Assembly: GCA_963812505.1 (NCBI GenBank) | Contig: CAWEVM010000011.1 | Span: 42,357 to 106,356 of the forward strand | Origin: JAMXLO01 sp963812505 | Lineage (GTDB): Bacteria; Pseudomonadota; Alphaproteobacteria; Acetobacterales; Acetobacteraceae | Length of the DNA stretch: 64,000 nt | Direction: 5' to 3' | Shown: in pieces, positions 42,758-51,210 of the stretch | How the letters are laid out: the number at the start of each line of letters is the position of its first letter | How positions within the stretch are numbered: position 1 is the stretch's first letter | Made by a program: the position numbers and the translations under genes | The notes under the pieces: model-generated | Seen by the model: only the letters and a program-made list of their open reading frames with translations | Database searches by the model: none | Told to the model about the DNA's origin: nothing

Positions 42758-43198
42758 TTATCCCGCGCAGGTCTTGTTGTCCGCTGGACGGAAGCCACTT
42801 GTCTTCGCGGCCTGCTCCGACATGTATTCGCCCTGTTTTGTCTTTCCGTACCAACGGCTGCCGGAGCAGTGATACACTTTGCTGTCAGTATTCACCCAGA
42901 CCTGTCCAACTCCGCCGCCAGGCTTCGCAGTCGCGACCGTCTGGTTCTTCGTTGGTGAGGGGGCGGTGTTCGCGCCGGCCGCCGGCGTGGCTGCGGCTGC
43001 ATTTGTTTCCCAGGCCTTCACCCCGCCATGACCAGAGCAGGCGCCCCTCTTTGAATTGCCGGAGAATGAAGTTCCATCCTTGCAAGTTGCGGCGAGGGTT
43101 GCGGGAGTGCCAGATGTGGGCGTCTGACTGTGTGCCTGGAAGCCGAGGGCGAACACCATGCCGACGGCGACAAGAACCGATCTTGCGTAATTATTCAT
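42758..43198 (-). CDS. Exported DUF3761-like small protein
   Basis: The 146-residue product has a signal peptide (MNNYARSVLVAVGMVFALGF) cut near AHSQT. CKDGTSFSGNSKRGACSGHG is a Cys-rich motif of the DUF3761 family. A low-complexity Ala/Pro linker and a C-terminal module VYHCSGSRWYGKTKQGEYM follow, with a last Cys. The four Cys in the mature part could form disulphides in the periplasm. AAGGAA precedes the ATG. Function unknown. Confidence 0.75.
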   Translation of the reverse strand: MNNYARSVLVAVGMVFALGFQAHSQTPTSGTPATLAATCKDGTSFSGNSKRGACSGHGGVKAWETNAAAATPAAGANTAPSPTKNQTVATAKPGGGVGQVWVNTDSKVYHCSGSRWYGKTKQGEYMSEQAAKTSGFRPADNKTCAG

Positions 43199-43342
43199 GT
43201 GTATTCCTTTCAGGAAGTGTCACGGCCATCGCGCAGACGCTCGCTCGTGGCGGATGCATTGCAGGCCGGTGGCCTCTGCTGCGCACTTGACGCGCAGGTT
43301 CCTCGCCTGCCGCACCCGGTTGCGGCCCCGGAAGCGGCTCGG

Positions 43343-43759
43343 TTAACGTGCGCCGCTGTTGAAGAACCGGGAGACGAGGGAGGAGAGATCCGGAATGGCG
43401 TCAGGCGCCGGGACCTGCCCTCCAGGTGTCACGTGGTCCACCGCGTGCGGCAGTGCCTCAGCCAAGACTGCACACAACTTTTCCGGTGTCGTCCCCGCCT
43501 GGGTTGACCAGGCGTTGATCTGTTCGGGCGAGAACACCTTGCCGATCTGGTCCGCGGAGACAGGCTGGTTTTCGCCGGTGGAGACCCACGACTGCACATT
43601 GCTGCCCAGGCCGGCGGCCTCGAAGCGCGAGACGACAGAGGAGACGCCACCTCCGTTCGCGGTCAGCACTTGCTGCAGAATGGCGGCAATCGCGTTCGGT
43701 TGGCCTGTCTGCTGACCTCCCATCAAATTGCCAAGTATCTGGCCGATAAAACCACTCAT
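43343..43759 (-). CDS. YidB/DUF937 family protein
   Basis: The 138-residue protein matches YidB: it opens SGFIGQILGNLMGG, contains LTANGGGVSSVVSRFEAAGL and NVQSWVSTGENQPVSADQIG, and ends with a short flexible tail. It is a small, helical, cytoplasmic protein of unknown function that is widely conserved. The gene stands alone, with long non-coding flanks on its upstream side. Confidence 0.87.
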   Translation of the reverse strand: MSGFIGQILGNLMGGQQTGQPNAIAAILQQVLTANGGGVSSVVSRFEAAGLGSNVQSWVSTGENQPVSADQIGKVFSPEQINAWSTQAGTTPEKLCAVLAEALPHAVDHVTPGGQVPAPDAIPDLSSLVSRFFNSGAR

Positions 43760-44467
43760 CGTAACGTTTTCCTTCTCGTCCGCCGGGGTTGGACAATTTT
43801 TGGCTAATCGCGTGTGCGGACACGGCCGGCGAATTTTCAGTCGGAGGACGGTGCGCGAGGCGAACTACTCATTAACAATTGACTTAAAATCAAGCACCAA
43901 GCCGCCTCGTGGCACTCAGGTCGCGAGGAAGTGTTGAATGACGGGCCGCAAATGGCGTTTCTTCGGTCACGGGCGTCGTAAATGGACCTCGGGCGGCGAA
44001 CCCCGTGGGGGCATGGGCGCCGGCAAAAGATGGGCCCCCAACACGGCACGCGGTCCGTTCGTCCGCCGGATGGGGGCCTGAATGGACGGTCCCGCTGACG
44101 GGAGGTTCACTTGGGTTTCTGAAACGACCGGCAGCGCTTCCGGCGCCCTTATGTCTGCATCTCCGGTCCCGCGCTACCGCGAGGACGTGGAAACTTCGTG
44201 CGCCAGCACGCTCAGGCGCATGGCCGAGACGAGCCCGATCGTGTTACAGTCGTATACACGTCGATCGTAAATGGTTCTGTCGGAAGGGAATGCCGGCGGA
44301 GCACTTTGCCACCAAATTAAGCTCGGTGTTCAACGAGGTTGTGATCGACGGAATGAGAGCCACCACGCATCGTCTGTCTGGATGAGGCACCGCTGCATCG
44401 AAGGCCAGCCAGAACCAAGGGGCGAACTCGCCAAACTGTGGTGGTGGGGCGGTGGGGATACTGAACC
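43760..44467. other. Sparse region upstream of yidB and a small lipoprotein gene
   Basis: These 708 bp hold no convincing long gene on either strand. There is an AT-richer patch near 43868-43900 with TTGACT at 43879, which could belong to a promoter. A weak 47-codon frame lies at 43938-44081 and is listed separately. Other open frames here lack ribosome sites and family features. Confidence 0.4.
43938..44081 (+). CDS. Possible 47-residue basic peptide
   Basis: The frame encodes a Trp/Arg/Gly-rich peptide (MTGRKWRFFGHGRRKWTSGG and on to FVRRMGA) ending in TGA. GAGGAAG lies about seven bases before the ATG. It has no hydrophobic helix and no known relatives that I recognise. The composition is unusual, with many Arg and Trp residues. 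It could be a nucleic-acid-binding or antimicrobial-like peptide, or chance; evidence is thin. Confidence 0.25.
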   Translation: MTGRKWRFFGHGRRKWTSGGEPRGGMGAGKRWAPNTARGPFVRRMGA

Positions 44468-44611
44468 ATGACTTACGCCATGATGCTCGCCGCTCTCCTC
44501 ACGCTGGCCGGGTGCACATTGCCGGGCCAGCCGGGAATGCATGCCGGACGGACGTTCGTTCCGGCGGCCGGATCGGATGGCGGCGGCGGCGGCGGAGGCG
44601 GCGGCATGTAG
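44468..44611 (+). CDS. Tiny Gly-rich lipoprotein
   Basis: The 47-residue product has a signal (MTYAMMLAALLTLAGC) with a lipobox LAGC and the lipidated Cys at residue 16. A short linker leads to a run of nine Gly residues and a final Met. It is too short for most gene finders. The signal plus lipobox is hard to get by chance; the Gly tail may be a spacer. No family recognised. Confidence 0.5.
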   Translation: MTYAMMLAALLTLAGCTLPGQPGMHAGRTFVPAAGSDGGGGGGGGGM

Positions 44612-44660
44612 GCTGCAACCAGCGCCCGGACGGTTGCGCGTCAGCGATGAGTGGGAATGA

Positions 44661-45308
44661 TCAGCTGTTGCCGCCAGCGTTTGCGCTGGGGGGAAACAGC
44701 CAAGTGCCTCGGTGCGACTGGGTAACATAGGCTCCCACCGGACCACGCCGAGCGTGACGCCAGTAACGCTTGCCCGGTCGCTCTTGCGGAACGGCCGGCA
44801 TGGCAAGCGTCCACGCAGGCGGGCCCGGGGGCGTCGCCATTGCCGCTTGGCGCAGACGATCCTGGGGTCCGTTTTCTGCCTCGTCGAGATCAACGGCCAG
44901 CGCTACCTCGACGGGAGCGCGAGGCGCGGCCGGCTGCAACGTGCGGGGATGGGGGTCAGCGAAAGCCGAATACAAGTATCCCACTGTCGTGATCGGATCG
45001 CCGAACGAACCGATGGTCAGCAGGATCACAGCGACGGCACCGGCGAGTCCAGACAGAAAAAGCCGACCCATTCGGCCACGATTCAACGTTGCCGGCTTGT
45101 TAGCGAGAGGTTGTGCGGGAGCTCCGGGGGCCTGCGCGGCGTTCGACGACCTGATCAAGGTTCTGCGACCGGCCATGCTCAACAGCCACAGGACTGGGAT
45201 CAGGAGTCCGCTTGCCACCCAAGCGCCAATCAGCCAGCAGAGAATCACGCTGTCACCATATGCTTGCCCTGCGCTGTCATCATCGATTGAGGCGAGAAGA
45301 ACCAGCAA
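44661..45308 (-). CDS. Hypothetical two-helix membrane protein
   Basis: The roughly 215-residue product has two hydrophobic helices (ILCWLIGAWVASGLLIPVLW and LFLSGLAGAVAVILLTIGSF) separated by a basic loop. A long Pro/Ala/Arg-rich, likely disordered tail ends GTWLFPPSANAGGNS. The start appears to be a TTG at 45308, with only a weak site upstream. The C-terminal TWLFPP motif stands out as a possible binding or sorting patch. No family is recognised. Confidence 0.5.
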   Translation of the reverse strand: MLVLLASIDDDSAGQAYGDSVILCWLIGAWVASGLLIPVLWLLSMAGRRTLIRSSNAAQAPGAPAQPLANKPATLNRGRMGRLFLSGLAGAVAVILLTIGSFGDPITTVGYLYSAFADPHPRTLQPAAPRAPVEVALAVDLDEAENGPQDRLRQAAMATPPGPPAWTLAMPAVPQERPGKRYWRHARRGPVGAYVTQSHRGTWLFPPSANAGGNS

Positions 45309-45636
45309 CCTGCGGGTAGGAGCACACGGTTTTTACAGAACCCCCGGACCTTCGGAGTGTTGTGGTTGCAAGCAAGCCACAGCAAGATGGCGTCCAGGAA
45401 GAATTTGATGTCGTTTGGACCAATGAAGGGAGGATCGGGGATTGGAAGCTCACGCACCGCCACGACCCGTGCTCGGTATTGCGAACGCCATCGCGATGTC
45501 AGCGCCATTCTGGGCCATTATCGCCGGGATGGTCTGGAGGTTCGCGTGATGGGATCCTTTCCATGGCGTTGCGGAGTGATCGGTGACGAGCATGCCAAGG
45601 CATCGTTCCGGATCTGATCGAGGATCATGTCACGCC
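45309..45636. other. Non-coding stretch between two small membrane-protein genes
   Basis: No convincing gene, hairpin or repeat is seen in these 328 bp. Short frames on both strands lack ribosome sites and recognisable features. It includes the upstream region of the two-helix protein gene. Confidence 0.4.
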
Positions 45637-45825
45637 TTAGGTCAGCAGAAGCACAAGGCTGATCGGCCACAGCACCGCCAGAACGACTGTGCCGGCGACA
45701 TCCGCCGCGTCCCACCGCCCGCGACGGCCGTCGCTTGAGCGCATCAAGGCGACGTTCAGCCGGACCACAACGACTTCGGTCGCGAAGGCGATCAGCAGGT
45801 AGATTGCGAGGGCGTAGTGCCACAT
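45637..45825 (-). CDS. Small hypothetical two-helix membrane protein
   Basis: The 62-residue product has two hydrophobic helices: YALAIYLLIAFATEVVVVRL and VAGTVVLAVLWPISLVLLL, joined by a basic loop (RSSDGRRGRWDAAD). That would put both ends on the same side of the inner membrane. No ribosome site is obvious. The helix-loop-helix layout supports a real protein, but no family is recognised. Confidence 0.45.
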   Translation of the reverse strand: MWHYALAIYLLIAFATEVVVVRLNVALMRSSDGRRGRWDAADVAGTVVLAVLWPISLVLLLT

Positions 45826-45880
45826 AGCATGTGAATCTGCCCGGGTGGCGTTTCGCCCGCAACAAGGGCGCTGCGGTCTC

Positions 45881-46183
45881 TCATGTCGTAACCATTGCCG
45901 GCTCCGTCGCCGTTACCGCCAGTGCATCGGAGAAGCGAGTGTTGGCGCCGTAATCCGGCGGCGGGGCCTGGCGTCTGGTAATGATCCTGTCGTCAGGCCC
46001 ACGTGGTTCCGGAACGAGCCCGTAGGCCATCAGCAGGTAAGCCAACGACATAACCTGACTGTCGATTGCCGGGTGGGAGACGGTCTCGGGCAAGGCGAAG
46101 CCGCGGCGCAATGCGTCCCTCGCCATCTGCACTGCCTGACGGGTTGGCAGGTCGGCTGAACATCTCCATCGGAGCGTAATCAT
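45881..46183 (-). CDS. Small hypothetical protein with strong ribosome site
   Basis: The 100-residue product (MITLRWRCSADLPTRQAVQM) has a short helical start, then a hydrophobic segment QVMSLAYLLMAYGLV, and a polar tail. GGAGGAGG lies about five to six bases before the ATG at 46183, one of the best sites in this region, which supports translation. In-frame starts upstream are less good. No family recognised. Confidence 0.55.
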   Translation of the reverse strand: MITLRWRCSADLPTRQAVQMARDALRRGFALPETVSHPAIDSQVMSLAYLLMAYGLVPEPRGPDDRIITRRQAPPPDYGANTRFSDALAVTATEPAMVTT

Positions 46184-46375
46184 GACCGCCTCCTCCGAGG
46201 CCACGGGTGCCATGGCAGTAAACCATGACCCCGGGTGACAACCTTTATCCTGCCGAGCGACCGATCCGTCCTTGATATAGATCATGTCTGGGAGCCCACG
46301 TCTGGACGAATTTTCGTGATCCACGCCGATACGCAACGCCGCCAGCAAATCGATGGTTTCCTGTTCCTCAACAGG

Positions 46376-46549
46376 TCAATTCGGCTCTCTAACATTTGGC
46401 GGCAGCACGGCATAGCCATGCTCTTCGAAGATCCGCCTCGCCTCGGGCGATGTGAGGGATGGTCCAAAGACCCCTCGCGGTATTGGTCGGGCATTGCGGC
46501 CGGTTGGGCGCCGCGATCCCACCCAATATTGGAGACGCAGGCGTACCAT
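46376..46549 (-). CDS. Possible 57-residue hypothetical protein
   Basis: The frame gives MVRLRLQYWVGSRRPTGRNA, then ARRIFEEHGYAVLPPNV. No ribosome site or family is seen. A GTG at 46576 is an alternative start that would overlap the SDR gene end by 11 bp. The EARRIFEEHGYAVLP part looks protein-like, which is the only reason to list it. Confidence 0.25.
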   Translation of the reverse strand: MVRLRLQYWVGSRRPTGRNARPIPRGVFGPSLTSPEARRIFEEHGYAVLPPNVREPN

Positions 46550-46565
46550 CGCATCATGCGACGCG

Positions 46566-47420
46566 TCATTGGTCACGAAGGAACTTCTGGAATGCCGCGC
46601 TATAGTCGGAATGCCATCGCGACAGCGCCGGCCGGTTCTCGGTGATGTCCTGTGCCGCCCACAGGATGCGCCGATTGTCTGTCTCGCGCGTCACGTCGTT
46701 GTCTGGGCAAACAATATAGAAGTCGCCCCGATGCATGCTGTCGACCAGCATGTCCACCACCTGATCAGGAACCCAGGCACCGGGTGGCTTCTCGGTCCGC
46801 CCACGACTTGTCATACCGGTGAAAGTGGAGCCGGGGATCAGCAGATGCGCAGTGATCCGCGCGCCCTCGACATTGCGCAGACTGTGCGCCAGTGCCTCGG
46901 TCAGCACCTTCACACCGGCCTTGCTGACATTGTAGGCAGTGTCGCCCGGCGGACAGGTGATACCCTGCTTCGATCCCGTGTTGATGATCGCGCACGGCGT
47001 TCCCTGCTCCAGCATGCGCGGCGTAAAACTCTGCACGCCGTTGATGATGCCCCACAGGTTCACCTCCAGCACGCGCCGCCAGCGATCGATGTGGTCCCAC
47101 GGCCCGCCGCCAGGTGAAGTGCCGGCATTGTTCATCAGCACGGCGACTTCGCCGAATTTCGCATAGGCCGCATCGCGCAAACGTTGGATGTCGTCGAGCT
47201 TGCTGACGTCGGTCGCCACTGCGAGAACCGCGTCGCTGCCATTTGGCGAAGCCGCCGCGACCTGTGCAGCGGCCTGATCGAGTGCCTGCTGCGACAGATC
47301 GGCCATGCACAGCTTGAGGCCCATCGCGGCGAAACGTTTGGCAGCCGCGAGACCAATGCCGCTGGCGGCACCAGTCACAACAGCGACGCGACCTTCGGTC
47401 AGGGCGGGATGAGTGCTCAT
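46566..47420 (-). CDS. Short-chain dehydrogenase/reductase (SDR)
   Basis: The 284-residue protein has the NAD(P) motif TGAASGIG at residues 16-23, NNAG at 97-100 and the catalytic Ser150, Tyr163 and Lys167. It is a classical SDR. It lies four bases downstream of the aldehyde dehydrogenase gene in the same direction, so an alcohol-to-aldehyde-to-acid pair is plausible. The extra C-terminal part (NRRILWAAQDITENRPALSR) is common in SDRs of catabolic clusters. Substrate unknown. Confidence 0.93.
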   Translation of the reverse strand: MSTHPALTEGRVAVVTGAASGIGLAAAKRFAAMGLKLCMADLSQQALDQAAAQVAAASPNGSDAVLAVATDVSKLDDIQRLRDAAYAKFGEVAVLMNNAGTSPGGGPWDHIDRWRRVLEVNLWGIINGVQSFTPRMLEQGTPCAIINTGSKQGITCPPGDTAYNVSKAGVKVLTEALAHSLRNVEGARITAHLLIPGSTFTGMTSRGRTEKPPGAWVPDQVVDMLVDSMHRGDFYIVCPDNDVTRETDNRRILWAAQDITENRPALSRWHSDYSAAFQKFLRDQ

Positions 47421-47424
47421 CGCA

Positions 47425-48936
47425 TTACTCCATGCGTCGTGGTGTGTTGAGGTTGACCGTCACGTTCTTTCGCTGGGTGAAGCTGTCGAGCATGCCTTCC
47501 AGCGAGAACTCGCGGCCGATACCGCTTTGCTTGTAGCCGCCATAGGAGTGACCCGGCTGTTGGCCGAGACCTTGGTTCACCTGCACCCAGCCTGACTCGA
47601 TCGCATGCGCGGTGCGCAGCGCGCTGCCGATGTCGAGCGTCCAGACATAGGCGGCGAGCCCATAATGGCTGTCATTCGCCATGCGGATTGCCTCGGCCTC
47701 ATCGCGCCACGGGATCGCCACCAGCACAGGGCCGAAGATTTCCTCGCGCGCCAGACGCCAGTCATTGTCATCAACGATAAGCAATTCCGAAAAGTGTGCG
47801 GCTATGTCGGATGTGTCGGCGAACACCGTGGGCAAGGCAAAATAGCCCTCGCTCAGCGGACCATCCTTGGGTGGCATGCCGCCGAACACCAGTCGCGCAT
47901 CCTTGCGTTTGAGGCCCTCATCGATGGCGCCGATGTCGGTCTGCTCATCCAGCGGATCGCCGAGTTTCAATGCCTGCGTCTTCGTGCGCAACTTGTCGAG
48001 GAACCTGTCGAAGATATCCGCATGCAGGAACAGGCGCGAACCGGCGGTGCACGACTGGCTCTGCCGGGTGAAACGCATGCCTCCGATCACACCATCGACG
48101 ACCCAGTCGTCATTTGCGTCCGGATAGACGATGGACGGGCTCTTGCCGCCGAGCTCCAGCGACACCGGCACGATGCGTTCGGCCGCGGCGCGCATGATCA
48201 GCTTGCCCACCTCGGTCGATCCGGTGAACGATAATTTGCGGATCGCCGGATGCTGTGCGAGTGCGGCGCCGCATTCCTCACCCAGGCCGGTCAGCACGTT
48301 GAGGACACCGGGTGGCAGAAACTCCTGGCACACCGCCGCCATCAGCAGCACGCCGAGTGGCGCGTCCTCAGCCGCCTTTAACACCAGCGTGTTGCCGGCG
48401 CATAACGCGGGCGCGATCTTCAGCGCGCCCAGCAGCACCGGTGCATTCCACGGAATGATGGCACCCACGACGCCGAGCGGTTCACGTCGCGTATAGCTGA
48501 GCATGTGCTCGCCGAGCGGGATTGTCTCGCCCTTCAATTCACCGGTGAGGCCGCCGAAGTAGCGGAAGATGTCTGCCGACAGCCGCGCCTCTGATCGCGC
48601 CTGGGTGCGCAGCGCATTGCCGGTCTCAAGCGCGATGGTGCGGGCAAGCTCCTCGGCGCGCGCCTCCAGCGCCTCTGCGATACGCAGCAGTTGCCGACCG
48701 CGGTCGCTTGGCGGCGTGTTGCTCCAGCCAGGGACCGCCTGTGTGGCGGCCTGCACCGCTCGATCCACGTCGATTGCTGCCGCGCGCGGGATTTCGGCGA
48801 TCTTCTGCCGCTTGCCGGGGTTCTCCACGTCCAGCGTTTCACCAGAAGCGCTATCCACCCAGGCGCCGCCGATCAGCATCTGAGCATGGCGAAGCGGATT
48901 GGCGGTGTGCGGGCGAGTCTGTTGGGTTGTGGACAT
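47425..48936 (-). CDS. Aldehyde dehydrogenase family protein
   Basis: The 503-residue enzyme has the usual ALDH motifs: WNAPVLLGALKIAPALCAGN, FTGSTEVGKLIM, the general-base Glu in SLELGGKSPSIVY and the nucleophile Cys in RQSQSCTAGSRLF. YGGYKQSGIGREF is near the C-terminus. It oxidises an aldehyde to an acid with NAD(P). A GGAGA site lies about 10 bases before the ATG at 48936. It leads the SDR gene in an operon and is divergent from the ModA-like gene. Confidence 0.95.
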   Translation of the reverse strand: MSTTQQTRPHTANPLRHAQMLIGGAWVDSASGETLDVENPGKRQKIAEIPRAAAIDVDRAVQAATQAVPGWSNTPPSDRGRQLLRIAEALEARAEELARTIALETGNALRTQARSEARLSADIFRYFGGLTGELKGETIPLGEHMLSYTRREPLGVVGAIIPWNAPVLLGALKIAPALCAGNTLVLKAAEDAPLGVLLMAAVCQEFLPPGVLNVLTGLGEECGAALAQHPAIRKLSFTGSTEVGKLIMRAAAERIVPVSLELGGKSPSIVYPDANDDWVVDGVIGGMRFTRQSQSCTAGSRLFLHADIFDRFLDKLRTKTQALKLGDPLDEQTDIGAIDEGLKRKDARLVFGGMPPKDGPLSEGYFALPTVFADTSDIAAHFSELLIVDDNDWRLAREEIFGPVLVAIPWRDEAEAIRMANDSHYGLAAYVWTLDIGSALRTAHAIESGWVQVNQGLGQQPGHSYGGYKQSGIGREFSLEGMLDSFTQRKNVTVNLNTPRRME

Positions 48937-49016
48937 AATATGCAATCTCCGAAGGATCGCGGTAGAGCGTGTGCTATGAGCAATGGGATATAGAGACGGC
49001 GGCAAGGAGGGTCCAG

Positions 49017-49829
49017 ATGACGCCCAGGATCGGACGATTGACGAGTGCAGTCCTCGCAGTATTCATGGTCACGTCATTGCGATGCGCCTTGGCAGAACCG
49101 CTGCACATTTATGCGGCGGGCAGCCTGACAGGTGCATTCACCGACATCGTGAAGGCGTTTCCCGCCGCTGAAGGCGATGTGGCCACACCGGTATTTGGTC
49201 CCTCTGGCGTCCTGCGCGAGAAGATAGAGCACGGCGATCGCGTCGATGTCTTCGCGTCCGCGGACATGACACAGCCGCGCACGTTGGCGCGGTCCCATAG
49301 TGGATCATCGGTCGTGATGTTCACGCGCAACAGGCTGTGTGCGCTGGGACGATCGAGTGCGGGCCTGACGTCCGACACTCTGCTCGACAGGTTGCTGGAT
49401 CCGTCGGTTCGGCTGGCGACGTCGACGCCCGGTGCTGATCCCGGCGGTGACTATGCGTGGGCTGTCTTTGCGCGTGCCGAGGCAGTGCATCCGGGCGCAG
49501 AGGCGATGTTGCAGGCCAAGGCCATGAAACTGGTGGGAGGACCGAACAGCGTGCCACTGGTCGCTGGACGCGGTGCCGTGCAGGGCATTTTCCTGGCGGA
49601 CCGTGCCGATGTGATGCTGGGCTACTGCAGCAGTTCAGCGCCGGTCATGCGAGAGATACCGGGCCTCGTGAACGTTCCCCTTCCACCCTCGCTGACTGTC
49701 GGACCGGCCTACGGTCTGATCGTCCTGTCTGATCAACCGCTGGCCACACGTTTTGTGCTGTTCGTTCTTTCCGAACAAGGGCAGGAAGTTCTGCGACAGC
49801 ACGGTTTCGACCCGATCGCCCTGCCGTGA
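49017..49829 (+). CDS. ModA-like molybdate/anion-binding periplasmic protein
   Basis: The 270-residue protein has a signal peptide cut near CALAEPLHIY, then the ModA signature IYAAGSLTGAFTDIVKAFPA. PVFGPSGVLREKIEHGDRVD and FASADMTQPRTL follow. ModA proteins bind molybdate or tungstate for an ABC transporter. No ModB or ModC gene adjoins it, so it works with a distant transporter or has another role; the neighbouring molybdenum hydroxylases make molybdate the likely ligand. AAGGAGG precedes the ATG at 49017. Confidence 0.85.
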   Translation: MTPRIGRLTSAVLAVFMVTSLRCALAEPLHIYAAGSLTGAFTDIVKAFPAAEGDVATPVFGPSGVLREKIEHGDRVDVFASADMTQPRTLARSHSGSSVVMFTRNRLCALGRSSAGLTSDTLLDRLLDPSVRLATSTPGADPGGDYAWAVFARAEAVHPGAEAMLQAKAMKLVGGPNSVPLVAGRGAVQGIFLADRADVMLGYCSSSAPVMREIPGLVNVPLPPSLTVGPAYGLIVLSDQPLATRFVLFVLSEQGQEVLRQHGFDPIALP

Positions 49830-49852
49830 GCGATCCGCATCGCGTCGGTCCT

Positions 49853-50212
49853 TTAATGAATCGATCTGTTCGAAGTCTCGCGCATCGAGCCAAACGTCGC
49901 CACCGTCGCCATACCTTGAATCTGCCAAGGCTTGAAGGTGAACGAGACGGCCATTCCTTCAGGCGTGCACAATGTCAGGATCGTGTCCTGGCCTTTCTCG
50001 CCCGGGACCATGTTCCACGTCTCCACTGCGTGTACGGTGCCTGGTGCCGCAGGTTGCGGCGCCGCCGTCAGCACGGTATTGAGACAGTTCGTCGGCAGGG
50101 ACAAAGATACCTTCTGCCCTGCCGTGTCGCGCAGCAGCAGGATCAACCGCGAGCCGTCCGGTGACAATCTCGCACCGTCCAGCTCGGCATCGATCCTGCT
50201 GCGATTTGTCAT
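49853..50212 (-). CDS. Small beta-rich hypothetical protein coupled to a broken aldehyde dehydrogenase
   Basis: The 119-residue product (SRLILLLRDTAGQKVSLSLP, TILTLCTPEGMAVSFTF) looks like a two-sheet domain without signal peptide. Its ATG overlaps the stop of the deleted aldehyde dehydrogenase gene by four bases. It resembles the 136-residue protein at 59259-59669, which also touches a broken aldehyde dehydrogenase: LCTPEGMAVSF here aligns with LGTPDGFDVAF there, and VHAVETW with VHQLGTW. I take them as paralogues of an unnamed family. Confidence 0.65.
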   Translation of the reverse strand: MTNRSRIDAELDGARLSPDGSRLILLLRDTAGQKVSLSLPTNCLNTVLTAAPQPAAPGTVHAVETWNMVPGEKGQDTILTLCTPEGMAVSFTFKPWQIQGMATVATFGSMRETSNRSIH

Positions 50213-50643
50213 AGCGCGGCGGCGAGGGCCTTCGTCTCGGTATAGAGTTCCAGCATTTCCTTGCCCATCTCGCGTCCCCAACCGGACTCCTTGTAGCCGC
50301 CGAACGGCAAAGCCACGCCGCCGAAGTTGTGCGTGTTGATCTCAGCGTTCGCTTCCAGCGCGTCGCCCAAACGATAGATGAGCTTGCTGCGTGTCAAAGG
50401 CGACATGCGCGCCCATGGACCACTTTCGAAGGCGCGGCGAGCGGCCGCAACCGCCGCATCGATATCCGCCGCGTCACCTTCCGCAGCCTTCGCGATCGGC
50501 AGGCCGGTGGCCGGGTCGAACACGTCGAAGGTCTTGCCCGATTTTGCGTTCACCCACGCATCGCCAATCAACAATTGCAAGGGTTTGGCGATGAACCGAG
50601 CGGCAAGGTCAGGCACCGGAACGGGGTGCAGCATGACATTCAT
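50209..50643 (-). pseudogene. Aldehyde dehydrogenase with a large in-frame internal deletion
   Basis: The 144-codon frame begins as a normal ALDH (LLIGDAWVNAKSGKTFDVFD, to RLGDALEANAE at about residue 99). It then jumps to the C-terminal end INTHNFGGVALPFGGYKESG and finishes normally at KALAAAL. About 350 residues, including the NAD-binding and catalytic Glu and Cys parts, are missing, yet the frame is kept. It cannot be an active enzyme. The junction is near 50340-50343. The stop overlaps the start of the 119-residue gene. Confidence 0.85.
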
Positions 50644-50790
50644 CGGCGTCCTCCTCAGTGGTACGTAATCCCCAAACGGGCATAGCGTAGACAGCCAGCC
50701 GGCGCGCTACCCGGCGATCCGTACGTTACAGTGAGGCGGGTCGGCGGTAGGGATTTGGCAAGGCATTGACGGCTGAATTGCAGGAACAGT

Positions 50791-50826
50791 TTGAAACCAC
50801 AGATGAACACAGATGAACACAGATAA
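50791..50826 (+). repeat. Left inverted repeat of the GxxExxY cassette
   Basis: Begins TTGAAACCACAGATGAACAC and contains two tandem copies of AGATGAACAC (50801-50820). Its last bases include the start codon of the enclosed gene at 50813. It differs from the right repeat at three positions only. Confidence 0.8.
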
Positions 50827-51190
50827 TGGCGGGTTCACCCGAATCTCGGAACGGATCATCGGATGCGCATTCACGGTCGCGAATACGCTGGGAGCGGGCT
50901 TTGTCGAAAAGGTGTACGAGAACGCGCTGGCGTACGAACTGCGTAAGGCGGGCCTTGCCATCGAGCAGCAGCGCGGGGTTGCCGTCAGATATGACGGCGT
51001 GATTGTAGGCGAGTACGCCACCGACCTTATGGTGGACGGCGTGGTGATCGTCGAATTGAAAGCAGTCAGACAACTGGACGACATTCACCGCGCCCAGTGT
51101 CTCAAATACCTGAAAGCGACCGGGCTGCGCGTGTGCCTTCTGATCAATTTTGGCAAGCCGCGGCTTGAAGTGAAACGTCTCATGTTGTGA
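50813..51190 (+). CDS. GxxExxY family protein (PD-(D/E)XK-like)
   Basis: The 125-residue protein has the family motif in GAGFVEKVYENALAYEL (Gly-x2-Glu-x2-Tyr). YATDLMVDGVVIVELKAV holds the Asp and Glu-x-Lys expected of a nuclease-like PD-(D/E)XK core, and it ends in GKPRLEVKRLM. Family members are short proteins of unknown role scattered in many bacteria. The ATG at 50813 lies inside the left inverted repeat, so the first residues are encoded by the repeat. No ribosome site is seen upstream. Confidence 0.88.
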   Translation: MNTDNGGFTRISERIIGCAFTVANTLGAGFVEKVYENALAYELRKAGLAIEQQRGVAVRYDGVIVGEYATDLMVDGVVIVELKAVRQLDDIHRAQCLKYLKATGLRVCLLINFGKPRLEVKRLML

Positions 51191-51210
51191 TGCGCCACAC
51201 GAGCTGACGC

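Noticed and set aside
44005..44385. Plus-strand 126-codon frame before the tiny lipoprotein gene
   Set aside because: Low-complexity Arg/Pro sequence with no ribosome site or family match.
45245..45508. Minus-strand 87-codon frame with a hydrophobic patch
   Set aside because: Overlaps the two-helix protein gene in another frame and lacks a ribosome site.
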